NCBI GenBank assembly: GCA_040387375.1
Contig: JAZKDW010000045.1
Coordinates: 1 to 42,361 of the forward strand
Source: JAZKDW01 sp040387375
GTDB lineage: Bacteria; Pseudomonadota; Gammaproteobacteria; Burkholderiales; Burkholderiaceae_D
DNA length: 42,361 nucleotides
Direction of reading: 5' to 3'
Positions 34,403 to 42,361 of the stretch are shown one piece after another. The notes below the pieces were generated by a model. That model saw only the letters and a list, made by a program, of their open reading frames with translations, had not been told where the DNA came from and searched no databases. The position numbers and the translations under genes were made by a program. Each line of letters begins with the position of its first letter. Position 1 is the first letter of the stretch.

Positions 34403-35461
34403 ATGAATAGACCAGATGTTCAACACAAGGCTTTCCTGCTTCTTCTGACGGTGGTCTCCATCGCGTTTGTGTGGATACTGATGCCGTTCTACGGTGCGGT
34501 TTTCTGGGGCACCGTGCTGGCGATACTGTTTGCGCCGTTTCACCGCCAGGTGCTCATCTCGATGGGACAGAGGCGCAACCTCGCCGCAATCGTAACCCTG
34601 CTGGTGTGCCTGGTCATCGTCATTTTCCCGCTGTCGGTCATCACCGCTTCCCTGGTGCAGGAGGGTTCTGTCATTTACGGCAAGATCCGCAGCGGCGAAA
34701 TGAACTTCGGCCTGTATTTTCAGCAAGCCATCAGCGCCTTGCCGCAATGGATAGTCAGCATGCTGGATCGTTTCGGGCTGGGGAACATCCCGGCGCTTCA
34801 GCAAAAGCTGAGCACCGCCGTGACCCAGGGCAGCCAGGCCATCGCGAGCCAGGCACTGCTCATCGGCCAGAATACTTTCGAGTTCCTTACCAGCTTCGTG
34901 ATCATGCTGTACCTGCTGTTCTTCCTGTTGCGCGACGGCGCCTCACTCTCCGGAAAGATCAAGCAGGCGATCCCGCTGAGCATGGAGCAGAAACGGCAAT
35001 TGTTCAGCAAGTTCGCCACGGTCATCCGCGCCACGGTGAAAGGAAACATCATCGTCGCCGCCACCCAGGGTCTGCTGGGTGGCCTCATTTTCTGGTTCCT
35101 CGGCATCCAGGGTGCGTTATTGTGGGGCGTACTGATGGCATTCCTGTCGTTGCTGCCGGCCATCGGCGCTGCGCTGATCTGGGCTCCGGTCGCCATCTAT
35201 TTCCTGCTTACCGGCGCCATCTGGCAGGGAGTGACGCTGATCGCCTTCGGTGTGCTGGTCATCGGGCTGGTCGATAACATCCTGCGCCCGATCCTGGTCG
35301 GGAAAGACACGCAGATGCCTGACTATGTGGTGCTGATTTCAACGCTGGGCGGCATGGCCCTGTTCGGCCTGAACGGTTTTGTCATCGGGCCGGTGATTGC
35401 GGCGATGTTCATCGCTGCGTGGGATCTGTTTTCGCTGGAAAAAGAAGTAAACAATGTTTGA
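34403..35461 (+). CDS. AI-2E family transporter
   Basis: A 352-residue inner-membrane protein with about eight helices. The family pattern is seen in FLLLLTVVSIAFVWILMPFYGAVFWG, the central coiled/soluble section, and the C-terminal GLVDNILRPILVGKDTQMPDYVVLIST, the hallmark of this family. Members include transporters of autoinducer-2 and proton/sodium exchangers; the substrate here is unknown. Start at 34403 follows AAGGA at 34385, which is somewhat distant. The GTG at 34337 would add 22 residues without support. Confidence 0.9.
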   Translation: MNRPDVQHKAFLLLLTVVSIAFVWILMPFYGAVFWGTVLAILFAPFHRQVLISMGQRRNLAAIVTLLVCLVIVIFPLSVITASLVQEGSVIYGKIRSGEMNFGLYFQQAISALPQWIVSMLDRFGLGNIPALQQKLSTAVTQGSQAIASQALLIGQNTFEFLTSFVIMLYLLFFLLRDGASLSGKIKQAIPLSMEQKRQLFSKFATVIRATVKGNIIVAATQGLLGGLIFWFLGIQGALLWGVLMAFLSLLPAIGAALIWAPVAIYFLLTGAIWQGVTLIAFGVLVIGLVDNILRPILVGKDTQMPDYVVLISTLGGMALFGLNGFVIGPVIAAMFIAAWDLFSLEKEVNNV

Positions 35462-35533
35462 GCCAGTGAATCGGGCAATCGGAAACTGCAGCTACTGCGC
35501 TATCATGTGGCCGACGAAAAAACGAGGTGACAT

Positions 35534-36133
35534 GTGAAGTTGAAGATGGCTGAAAAATCGCTCTTTGCGATTCTGCTGCGTTCGCCCTGGTGGGTGAGCA
35601 TCGTGATTGCAGCGGTAATCGTATTGATTGCGCGAATCGTGTTGCCGGCGCATCTGGTGCTATACATGGCGTTCGGCACCGCTCCGTTCCTCGTCATCGC
35701 CGCAATTGCAGGATGGAAACAATTGCGGGCGCCCAGCGCCGCCGCTATTGCTGATACGCTGCAGGCAGTGGGCGCCATGTCATGGCGTGATTTCTCGGCT
35801 GCGGTGGAGGACGCTTACCGGCGTGACGGTTATGCGGTCACGCGTCTCAACGGACCCGAAGCCGACTTCGAAATCACCAGGGCAGGGCAGGTGGCAGTGC
35901 TGGGCTGCAAGCGCTGGAAAGCGGCCAGCAACGGCATTGAACCATTACGAAACCTGCATGCGGCGATGGAAGCGCGCGAAGCCAGGGAAAGCATTTTCAT
36001 CACGACCGGTGGCCTCAGCGACAGTGCGCGCCGTTTTGCCATCGACAACAAGATCCGCGTGCTTCAAGGTGCTGAACTGGCGCAGCTGCTGCGCGCAGTA
36101 CCGCACGCAAATCCCGGCGCCGCCAAAATCTAG
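35534..36133 (+). CDS. Membrane-anchored Mrr-like (restriction-endonuclease-fold) protein
   Basis: A 199-residue protein. Two helices (about 17-36 and 41-60) anchor it; residues about 82-190 form an Mrr_cat-type PD-(D/E)xK domain: MSWRDFSAAVEDAYRRDGY, EADFEI with Asp111, LGCKRWK, and IFITTGGLSDSARRFA. In active Mrr-type nucleases the lysine is preceded by Gln or Glu (QxK). Here the motif reads Gly124-Cys-Lys126, so cleavage activity is uncertain. The start is GTG at 35534 with GAGGTG ahead; the ATG at 35546 is an alternative. No methylase or specificity gene is nearby, so this is not a standard restriction system. Confidence 0.8.
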   Translation: MKLKMAEKSLFAILLRSPWWVSIVIAAVIVLIARIVLPAHLVLYMAFGTAPFLVIAAIAGWKQLRAPSAAAIADTLQAVGAMSWRDFSAAVEDAYRRDGYAVTRLNGPEADFEITRAGQVAVLGCKRWKAASNGIEPLRNLHAAMEAREARESIFITTGGLSDSARRFAIDNKIRVLQGAELAQLLRAVPHANPGAAKI

Positions 36134-36438
36134 ATCGCACAGTGGTCAAGGACTTTTTCCTGCGCCAATCAGGCGTAGGGGAATCCTTACATCTTATTGA
36201 CTGTGACTCCCCTACACGATTATCCAGTGATCACCGATAGTGTAGTCCTGTTGCGTTTCCGATAATGGTTCGGTTAGGTCAAACAATCGCTTGATCGAGA
36301 TCGATCGATATGTGTTCCAGGCGGGACGAATGATGAAACTCAAGGTAGGGTTCAGAGGTCAGTGTAGGCGTGGGCTTTCAACACCGGTTTCTGCCTGTTT
36401 CAGTGATGGCTGCCGTTAATATTTGAAGGGTTGATGCA
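36134..36438 (+). promoter_or_regulatory. 305-base regulatory region with paired GTAGGGGA-type palindrome arms
   Basis: No gene is supported. GTAGGGGAATCCTTAC (36175-36190) is itself an imperfect dyad, and its left part forms an inverted repeat (10 of 11 positions) with GACTCCCCTAC (36205-36215). A TTGACT box (36197-36202) lies between the arms and could be the -35 of a promoter; the -10 region (ATTATCC around 36219-36225) is weak. This is a good candidate operator/promoter for the gene at 36439, although that gene starts over 200 bases further on, so a long leader or an unseen small transcript is possible. Confidence 0.4.
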
Positions 36439-36732
36439 ATGCATATCAAAAATTCCCAACAAAAGTTTTCGGAAGATAGCGTCTGGAGAACATACGGCCT
36501 TCAAATCTATACTGATAAAACCAGCCGGGAATTTGATCCAACCTTTCACATGACGACAGGCCGCATTGCCATTATCAGCGCACTGCTTGTTTTTATTGGC
36601 TGCTACGCGCTGGGAATCGCCGTCTTCGGGTTTCTAATCGGCATCATTCTGGGCTGGTTACCGGCCGCACTAGTTGCATGGCTTGCAATTCGCTCCATTA
36701 CCTACCTGTCTGACCGCAGATCCCGTCATTGA
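36439..36732 (+). CDS. Hypothetical two-helix membrane protein
   Basis: A 97-residue protein: a polar N-terminal 40 residues (QKFSEDSVWRTYGLQIYTDKT), then helices around 43-62 (IAIISALLVFIGCYALGIAV) and 64-86, then a basic end SDRRSRH. GAAGGG stands upstream of the ATG. It converges on the GGDEF gene with a 19-base gap. No family recognised. Confidence 0.7.
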   Translation: MHIKNSQQKFSEDSVWRTYGLQIYTDKTSREFDPTFHMTTGRIAIISALLVFIGCYALGIAVFGFLIGIILGWLPAALVAWLAIRSITYLSDRRSRH

Positions 36733-36751
36733 TCCCGATTGCGTTCGCCAC

Positions 36752-37702
36752 TTACAGGGCAATTGATGTAGCCGATTGCAGGTCGGTGAAGTGATATTGA
36801 TTTTTGCCTGATCGTTTGGCCTCGTACAGCGCGTTATCCGCACGTGCGATCAACGCTTCCGTATCTTTTGCATCGGCAGGATAAAAGGCGATACCGATAC
36901 TGGCGGTAACCCTGATTGCCGCACCATGGATATCAAAGGGTTTCCCAATAAACTGAAGTATTTTTGATGCCGGCTGTACTACATCATCGACGGTCGCGAT
37001 ATCGGATAGCAATACGATGAATTCATCACCGCCGATGCGCGCGACCGTATCTTCGCGCCGCACAGTATTGCCCAGGCGTTCCGCCACCATCTTCAGCAGC
37101 ACGTCACCGCACTGGTGCCCGTGCTGGTCGTTAACTTCCTTGAAGCCATCGAGGTCGATATACATCACTGCCATCATCCGGCCATAGCGGCTCACGTGCT
37201 GCATTGCTTTTTCGATGCGGTCCGTCAGCAGGCGCCGGTTGGGCAAGCCGGTCAGCGGGTCATGCAAGGCCATTTTTTCCTGCAGGCGTTTTTGCTCCGC
37301 CACAGTTTTGTATAACAGCCGCACTTCCAGCATGTTCTGGATGCGCATCTTGAATTCGACCAGGTCATAGGGTTTGGTGACAAAGTCGCGGGCGCCGGCT
37401 TCCAGTGCCGCATGTTTGTAGCGCTGGTCGCCCGTGATTGCCAGCACTGGCAGGTAGGCGTCCTGTTCAATCACACGCAAGCCTTCCATCACTTGCAAAC
37501 CATCCATGCCGGGCATGTGCATGTCGAGCAGGATCAGGTCATAGTCGTTATTCGCATGCAGTGCACAGACCTTGCTTGAATCCGTCACGGAGGAGACGCG
37601 TGCATAACCTTCCATGCGCAGGATTTCTACCAGCAACTCGAGATTGTCTGCACTATCGTCCACTACCAGGATTTGTGCATTGCGGATGTCATCAACATTC
37701 AT
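36752..37702 (-). CDS. Response regulator diguanylate cyclase (REC-GGDEF)
   Basis: A 316-residue cytoplasmic protein that makes c-di-GMP when phosphorylated. Receiver domain 1-125: acidic pair Asp15-Asp16, phospho-acceptor Asp60 in LILLDMHMPG, Lys110 in FVTKPYD. Linker helix about 126-145. GGDEF domain 146-310: LTGLPNRR, YIDLDGFKEVND, and an intact GGDEF at 224-228. The inhibitory I-site RxxD (Arg215-Asp218) lies five residues before it, as in feedback-controlled cyclases. It lies 175 bases downstream of the hybrid kinase gene on the same strand and is its likely partner. Confidence 0.93.
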   Translation of the reverse strand: MNVDDIRNAQILVVDDSADNLELLVEILRMEGYARVSSVTDSSKVCALHANNDYDLILLDMHMPGMDGLQVMEGLRVIEQDAYLPVLAITGDQRYKHAALEAGARDFVTKPYDLVEFKMRIQNMLEVRLLYKTVAEQKRLQEKMALHDPLTGLPNRRLLTDRIEKAMQHVSRYGRMMAVMYIDLDGFKEVNDQHGHQCGDVLLKMVAERLGNTVRREDTVARIGGDEFIVLLSDIATVDDVVQPASKILQFIGKPFDIHGAAIRVTASIGIAFYPADAKDTEALIARADNALYEAKRSGKNQYHFTDLQSATSIAL

Positions 37703-37877
37703 GAAATTTTGCCCTTGAAACCCAGAACGCCAGCTTTCGGAAACCGTGCTGGCACTGGAATTGAGGCAGTTTATCCAGAATTGCCGGATTGATCGGTGCG
37801 CTGGCTCTCATAGGATGGACAATCCGTGATACACGAGATTCGCTCCGGTACAGCAAAATCCTTCATTAAATCCCTGA

Positions 37878-40835
37878 TTATGCCGAGCCCACCGTCTTTT
37901 CGAGCGCGCTGATCAATTGCGCCATGTCGTAAGGTTTCGGCAAAATGACGGGATCAAAATGTGCCGAAGTGATGATGGCATCATGGTAGCCGGACGCAAA
38001 AATGACCTTCAGTCCGGGTCGGTCCGCCGAGGCTTTCTCCGCCAGTTCAACACCGCTCATGTCGGGCAAGCCGATATCGGTAAACAGGACGTCGAACCGA
38101 TCGTTGGCGAGCAGTTTGATTGCCTCCTGCGCCGTTGCTACGCCTTGCGACTTATGGCCGAGAATGGCCAGTATTTCACACGCCATTTGTTGTGAATCGA
38201 TATTGTCTTCGACCACCAGAATCCGCAGCCTGGTCGATTTCGGCGACACGGTGTTGCCGTCGGAGAGAGTCACGATGGCGTTGGCAGAGGCGACAACCTG
38301 CTGGCGGTTTGAGAGGAGATGACGGACCTTGCGCGCAAGTTGCTCGCGCCGATACGGTTTGCTCAACAGGCTGACGCCAGGATCGAGACGGCCGCCATGC
38401 ACAATGGCATTTTGTGTGTAGCCGGATGTAAATAACACTTCAATACCCGGGATGATCAGTTTAGCCTGCCGCGCAAGTTCCGGACTGCGCAACTGACCGG
38501 GCATGACAACATCGGTAAACAGCAGGTCGATCACGATGCCGCTTTTTAAAATATTCAGGGCGCTTTCCGCGTCGTCCGCCTTCAATACGCTGTAACCGAG
38601 GTCGGTCAGCATCTCGACCACCGTGGACTGCACCGCAATATCGTCCTCCACAACAAGAATGGTTTCGGTGCCGCCAACGACCGGCCCGCTGAAATCCACG
38701 ATCACCTCGGTTTCCGGCGCAAACGAACGCGGGAAGTACATCCGCACCGTGGTGCCATACCCGACTTCGCTATACATCCGGAAGTGCCCGCCGCTTTGCT
38801 TGACAAAACCATAGACCATGCTGAGGCCCAGTCCGGTGCCTTCGCCCTCGGGCTTGGTGGTGAAAAACGGCTCGACCGCACGCTGCATGACTTCAGGGGT
38901 CATGCCCGATCCGGTATCCGAGATCGCCAGCATCACGTATTGTCCTGCTTCCACTTCGGGTTCCGACATCACATAATCGTCGTCCAGCATCGAGTTGCCG
39001 ACTTCAATCGTCAGTTTGCCGCGCCCCTGCATGGCATCGGCGGCGTTGATCGCCAGGTTGAGAATCACGTTTTCCAGATGGTGTGGATCCAGCAAGGTGT
39101 TCCAGAGCCCGCCGGCAATCACGGTTTCGATCCGGATCGCTTCCCCCAGCGCCTGCCTTAACAGGTCATCGGTTCCCCGGATGACGCGGGTCAGATTGAT
39201 GACGGCAGGCTGCAAGGGCTGGCGGCGGGCGAAAGCCAGCAATTGGGACGACAGTTTGGCGCCGCGTCCTACGGCCAATACCGCTGCTTCCAGCCGTTTT
39301 GCAGCCAGTTCGTTATTGCCGATATAGGCATTCAGCAGTTGCAGATTGCCGCCAATGATTTGCAGGACGTTATTAAAATCATGCGCAACACCGCCGGTCA
39401 GTTTGCCGATCGACTCCAGCTTCTGTGCATGCTGCAGGGCCGTCTGCGTTTCTTCAAGCTCCAGCGTGCGTTCGTGAACCATGCGCTCAAGCTCGTTCTG
39501 ATAACGCTTGACTTCATCTTGCGCATTTCTCTGATCAGTGACGTCATTGCCCTGCACAAATATCCCCGTCGTCTTTCCATCAACGCCAGTGATCGGCTGA
39601 TAGACAAAATCGATATAACGCGTTTCCAGCGGACCGTCCAGGCTGGTTTGAATCAGGAGGGGCGAGCTATGGCCCACCACCGGTTCACCCGTTTTATACA
39701 CATTGTCCAGCAATTCGAAAAATCCTTGTCCCGCCACTTCCGGCAGGGCCTCGCGCACCGGCTTGCCGATCACTTCCCGGCGGCCGACGAGCTGGAGATA
39801 GGCATCGTTTACGATCTCGAAAACATGGTCAGCCTGATTGAGTACCGCGATAAAACCCGGCGCCTGAGAAAACAGCCTGAGCAGATGGGTTTTATCGCCC
39901 TGCAGCTGCCGCGCCTGCTCGAGCGCTGTTTTTGTCTGCAGCAGGGTTTGCGTGCGCTCGCTGATCAGGGTTTCTAGTTCACTCTGGTATTGGCGAACCT
40001 TGTCTTCCGCCAGCTTTTGTTCGGTGACGTCATTGCCTTCGGTCAGAATCCCGATCACGCTGCCATCCGCGCCGGTGACCGGCTGATAGACAAAATCGAC
40101 ATATCTTTGTACTTTCGGGCTGCCTGGCGCATGCTGCAGGCTGATCGGAAACCCGCGTCCGACAAACGGTTTGCCGGTCTGAAAAACCTCATCGAGTATT
40201 TCGAAAAATCCCTGCCCTTCGACTTCCGGCACTGCGTCGCGTATCGGCATGCCGGTCAGGTCGCGATGTCCGATCAGGCGGTAATAAGCCTTGTTCGCAA
40301 GCTTGAATACATGATTGGGGCCATTGAAATACGATATGAAACCGGGCGCCTGCTCAAACAGCCGCAGCAGCTGTTCCTGCTCGAGATGGAGAATGCGGTT
40401 CTTGTCCTGTTCTTCCCTGACCGCGCTTGCCTGAAGGTGCTGTGCCGTGACATCGACCACATGCTGGAAAATGAATTGGATGTCGCCCGTGTCGCTGAAC
40501 AATGGTGCATTCGTGATGTTCCAGAAGCGCTGTTCAACCACTTTTCCGTCGGGCGTGTCGTGTTCGAGCGCATACGGCAGAAAATCCAGTTGATCGGGAG
40601 CGCGATGATCGAGCACACGTTTTAATGACGCCTTCAACAGGTGCTGGCCATCCTGATCCGATCCCGGCGCCAAAGGGAATGCATCAAACAGTGTGCGGCC
40701 AATGTCCTCTTTCCGATGATTTGTCGCGCGCATGAAAGCGGCGTTCATGTCGATGATCGTGAAATCCGGCCTCATGATCAGGTAGGCATTCGGTGACGCA
40801 TGGAACAGCCTGTCGGCAAAGTGAGACTCGGTCAT
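37878..40835 (-). CDS. Hybrid sensor histidine kinase: PAS-PAS-PAS-HisKA-HATPase-REC-REC
   Basis: A 985-residue kinase without a membrane segment, so it senses in the cytoplasm. Three PAS domains (about 7-125, 155-275, 315-435); the second and third are alike enough (QAPGFI, VPEVEGQGFFEILD versus LPEVAGQGFFELLD) to be an internal duplication. Helical linkers join them. HisKA with GGVAHDFNNVLQ, His485; HATPase with NLAINAADAM and GTGLGLSMVYGF; then two receivers with acceptors Asp775 (LLFTDVVMPG) and Asp920 (VLFTDIGLPD). HDFNN marks the HWE-unrelated hybrid group common in proteobacteria. GTG at 40856 is a possible earlier start. No output domain of its own; the downstream REC-GGDEF gene may receive the signal. 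Confidence 0.92.
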   Translation of the reverse strand: MTESHFADRLFHASPNAYLIMRPDFTIIDMNAAFMRATNHRKEDIGRTLFDAFPLAPGSDQDGQHLLKASLKRVLDHRAPDQLDFLPYALEHDTPDGKVVEQRFWNITNAPLFSDTGDIQFIFQHVVDVTAQHLQASAVREEQDKNRILHLEQEQLLRLFEQAPGFISYFNGPNHVFKLANKAYYRLIGHRDLTGMPIRDAVPEVEGQGFFEILDEVFQTGKPFVGRGFPISLQHAPGSPKVQRYVDFVYQPVTGADGSVIGILTEGNDVTEQKLAEDKVRQYQSELETLISERTQTLLQTKTALEQARQLQGDKTHLLRLFSQAPGFIAVLNQADHVFEIVNDAYLQLVGRREVIGKPVREALPEVAGQGFFELLDNVYKTGEPVVGHSSPLLIQTSLDGPLETRYIDFVYQPITGVDGKTTGIFVQGNDVTDQRNAQDEVKRYQNELERMVHERTLELEETQTALQHAQKLESIGKLTGGVAHDFNNVLQIIGGNLQLLNAYIGNNELAAKRLEAAVLAVGRGAKLSSQLLAFARRQPLQPAVINLTRVIRGTDDLLRQALGEAIRIETVIAGGLWNTLLDPHHLENVILNLAINAADAMQGRGKLTIEVGNSMLDDDYVMSEPEVEAGQYVMLAISDTGSGMTPEVMQRAVEPFFTTKPEGEGTGLGLSMVYGFVKQSGGHFRMYSEVGYGTTVRMYFPRSFAPETEVIVDFSGPVVGGTETILVVEDDIAVQSTVVEMLTDLGYSVLKADDAESALNILKSGIVIDLLFTDVVMPGQLRSPELARQAKLIIPGIEVLFTSGYTQNAIVHGGRLDPGVSLLSKPYRREQLARKVRHLLSNRQQVVASANAIVTLSDGNTVSPKSTRLRILVVEDNIDSQQMACEILAILGHKSQGVATAQEAIKLLANDRFDVLFTDIGLPDMSGVELAEKASADRPGLKVIFASGYHDAIITSAHFDPVILPKPYDMAQLISALEKTVGSA

Positions 40836-40911
40836 GGCAGGGGAAAATTCTTTCACGGGAAGGGCCGGCCGGACACATCCGGAAAGCCCCCATGTTGCAC
40901 GGTTTTACGCA

Positions 40912-41541
40912 TCAAAGCAGTTTGCACGCTTCATCAAAATCGAGGCGGGGACTGCGCGGGAACAACTTGGCCGGGTCGCCATAACCAAGGTTACACAGAA
41001 AATTCGTTTTGATGTGACTGTCAGGAAAATACTCGTACTCAAAATTGATCCGCTGTGCAGCGGGGAAAAATTCATGGTCCACTTTTGCCTGGTCAAAACC
41101 GGACAACGGTCCGCAATCCAGTCCCAGCGCGCGCGCGGCAATTATGAAATAGGCACCCTGCAGGGAACTGTTGCGCCGTGCGGTCACTTCGGCCAGTTCG
41201 GGCGTATTGACGAACCATGACTTGGCATCCGCGTGGGGAAACAGCCGTGGCAATTGTTCATAAAACTTGCCGTCGTAGCCAATGACGGCCGTCACCGGCG
41301 CCGTCATGGTTTTCTGGACATTGGCCACCGCGAGGGCTGGCAGCAGACGCTGTTTCGCTTCCGGGGTGCGCAGAAACAGGATGCGCGCCGGCGAACAGTT
41401 GGCGCTGGTCGGTCCCCACTTCATCAGCTCGTAAAGCTGGCGCAGGATGTCATCGCTGACCGGCTTGTCGGTCCAGACATTGTGAGTGCGGGCTTGGCGA
41501 AACAGAAGGTCGAGTCCGTCGTCGTTCAGTTGCTTGCTCAT
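40912..41541 (-). CDS. RutE/HadB-type malonic semialdehyde reductase (nitroreductase family)
   Basis: A 209-residue flavin-dependent reductase. It strongly matches the RutE pattern: ARTHNVWTDKPVSDDILRQLYELMKWGPTSANCSPARI, then LPRLFPHADAKSWF, RNSSLQGAYFIIAARALGLD and LGYGDPAKLFPR. RutE reduces malonic semialdehyde to 3-hydroxypropionate in the Rut pyrimidine pathway; solitary homologues may act on other aldehydes or quinones. No rut genes are nearby. Two adjacent ATGs (41544, 41541) follow AGAGGA; the spacing favours the second. Confidence 0.88.
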   Translation of the reverse strand: MSKQLNDDGLDLLFRQARTHNVWTDKPVSDDILRQLYELMKWGPTSANCSPARILFLRTPEAKQRLLPALAVANVQKTMTAPVTAVIGYDGKFYEQLPRLFPHADAKSWFVNTPELAEVTARRNSSLQGAYFIIAARALGLDCGPLSGFDQAKVDHEFFPAAQRINFEYEYFPDSHIKTNFLCNLGYGDPAKLFPRSPRLDFDEACKLL

Positions 41542-41739
41542 CATGAATTCCTCTGATTTCATTTTTCCTGTGCGGGATCGGCATGCAGGGATCATCACGC
41601 ATAGACGGTAGAACGGTCATTTTTATCGCATTACAAACTACTTCATTTTAGCTCGATCGACGTCTTTGGGTGCGCGCCCGCCATAACGGTCCGGCCTCGA
41701 TCAACATCTGCCGGGCAAGCCAGGAGTCTCGCGCGCGTA

Positions 41740-41964
41740 TCAATGCCGCATGACAAACATGGCTGCAAGCTCATTTCGCTTGTCGATGAAGGCCGTTTCG
41801 TCAGCGGCGTTTTACAGCCCGGCAATCTTGTTCAGGATCGCCGAGCCCAGTTCAATCCACCCGCGGTGACGGGCACGCTCGAATTTCACCTGTTTCTCGG
41901 CCAGTACGATGGCAACGCGCTGTACATAAGGGCAAAGGTGATGGCTGATGAGGGAAAGTTTCAT
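41740..41964 (-). pseudogene. Glutathione S-transferase pseudogene (internal deletion plus stop codon)
   Basis: Minus-strand ATG at 41964 opens MKLSLISHHLCPYVQR and VAIVLAEKQVKFER, the first strand and helix of a GST with the CPYVQR glutathione-site motif. The chain then jumps directly to ARHRGWIELGSAILNKIAGL, a segment that belongs to the C-terminal helical domain of the same GST group, so about 50-60 residues are missing. A TAA (41812-41814) follows where family members have an aromatic residue, and the frame continues with NAADETAFIDKRNELAAMF to 41740. The rest of the C-terminal domain is gone. A short repeat such as GAGCGT may have mediated the deletion; this last point is inference. Confidence 0.75.
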
Positions 41965-42257
41965 GTTCATCGTCGCTGGTTGGGGACCCGATTCTGTCCC
42001 AACGCGGCAACGATGGATTCGGAGTCAGTGACCGGCATCGTACGGATCACCACAACTGATACGATCCTGCAGGGATTGGTGCTGCCTGTGCTGAAGAACC
42101 TGGTGCTGGCCCATCCTCTGATAACTGCGAGACGCCGCTCTGGCTGCTGACACACACGGAGTCGCGGCATCAGCGAAGGATAGCAACGGTATTCGGGTAT
42201 CTCGCGGGTGCGTTGATTCTGCGCTAGCGATTTTTGCGCCAGCGCTGAGCAGACCGT
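41965..42257. other. 293-base intergenic region between GST relic and glmS end
   Basis: I see no convincing gene. Frames that are open here on either strand have poor composition and no ribosome site. Near its right end GCGCTAGCG (42221-42229) pairs with CGCCAGCGC (42237-42245) with one mismatch, a hairpin lying just past the glmS stop that may serve as a weak terminator, without a T run. Confidence 0.4.
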
Positions 42258-42361
42258 TTACTCCACCGTCACCGACTTCGCCAGATTCCTCGGCTTGTCC
42301 ACATCCGTCCCCCGCGCCAGCGCCGTGTGATACGCCAGCAGCTGCAGCGGCACCACATGCA
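42258..42361 (-). CDS. glmS: Glucosamine-6-phosphate synthase (glutamine-hydrolysing), C-terminal fragment
   Basis: The last 34 codons of a minus-strand gene are present, reading HVVPLQLLAYHTALARGTDV and then DKPRNLAKSVTVE, with TAA at 42258-42260. This is the highly conserved C-terminus of GlmS, which makes glucosamine-6-phosphate from fructose-6-phosphate and glutamine for cell-wall synthesis. The rest lies beyond the window. Confidence 0.95.
   Translation of the reverse strand, partial: HVVPLQLLAYHTALARGTDVDKPRNLAKSVTVE

Noticed and set aside
41743..42150. 135-codon plus-strand frame near the window end
   Set aside because: It is antisense to the GST relic, has no ribosome site and shows no family pattern.

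Overview
The window looks like chromosomal DNA from a GC-rich betaproteobacterium of the order Burkholderiales. Oxalobacteraceae relatives (Herbaspirillum, Noviherbaspirillum, Herminiimonas, Massilia-like) fit best. The grounds are three solitary Bug/TctC-type solute receptors, the NodT-type RND pump, the YXWGXW and CsbD small stress proteins, a PHB-depolymerase-type esterase, and a terminal glmS fragment. The genus is an inference; no rRNA or marker gene fixes it. One 100-N assembly gap lies at 9070-9169.

Layout. (1) 1-7309: a partial tRNA-Gly(CCC), then a five-gene plus-strand catabolic cluster: class III CoA-transferase, enoyl-CoA hydratase-like protein, AtuA/DUF1446 protein, acyl-CoA dehydrogenase and a periplasmic Bug receptor. 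A convergent GntR/UTRA regulator follows. Together they look like a route that takes up an unknown carboxylic acid, activates it to a CoA thioester and oxidises it. (2) 7310-14660: a CHRD lipoprotein with an expandable Gly/Thr repeat tail (cut by the gap), an AlkC/AlkD-type alkylation repair protein, two small secreted proteins with Asp-rich DRDGDGV repeats, a CsbD protein, a YbfB/YjiJ-type MFS transporter, an unknown protein and a short DUF2306-like membrane protein. (3) 14661-20131, minus strand: a complete dipeptide/oligopeptide ABC operon dppABCDF. (4) 20447-26000: two more Bug receptors, a PHB-depolymerase-family esterase, a type II NADH dehydrogenase, and an unlisted pair of tiny membrane-protein genes at 21520-21766. 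A REP-type inverted pair sits between two copies of a gene tail at 25570-25765. (5) 26090-31847, minus strand: a tripartite RND efflux operon (outer membrane factor, adaptor, pump). (6) 32114-36732: envelope and membrane proteins (Gly-rich protein, YihY/BrkB, small membrane protein, AI-2E-family transporter, membrane-anchored Mrr-like protein, a two-helix membrane protein). (7) 36752-40835, minus strand: a c-di-GMP signalling pair, made of a REC-GGDEF response regulator and a three-PAS hybrid histidine kinase with two receiver domains. (8) 40912-42361: a RutE-like nitroreductase-fold reductase, a decayed glutathione S-transferase gene and the 3' end of glmS.

The least explained items are the AtuA-containing catabolic cluster, whose hydratase and dehydrogenase both lack a canonical catalytic glutamate; the tiny membrane-protein bicistron that shares a bidirectional terminator; the membrane-anchored Mrr-like protein with an altered QxK motif; and the repeat-tailed CHRD lipoprotein. 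I saw no phage, integrase, CRISPR array, toxin-antitoxin pair or recognisable defence island. Most of the window is ordinary chromosomal content.
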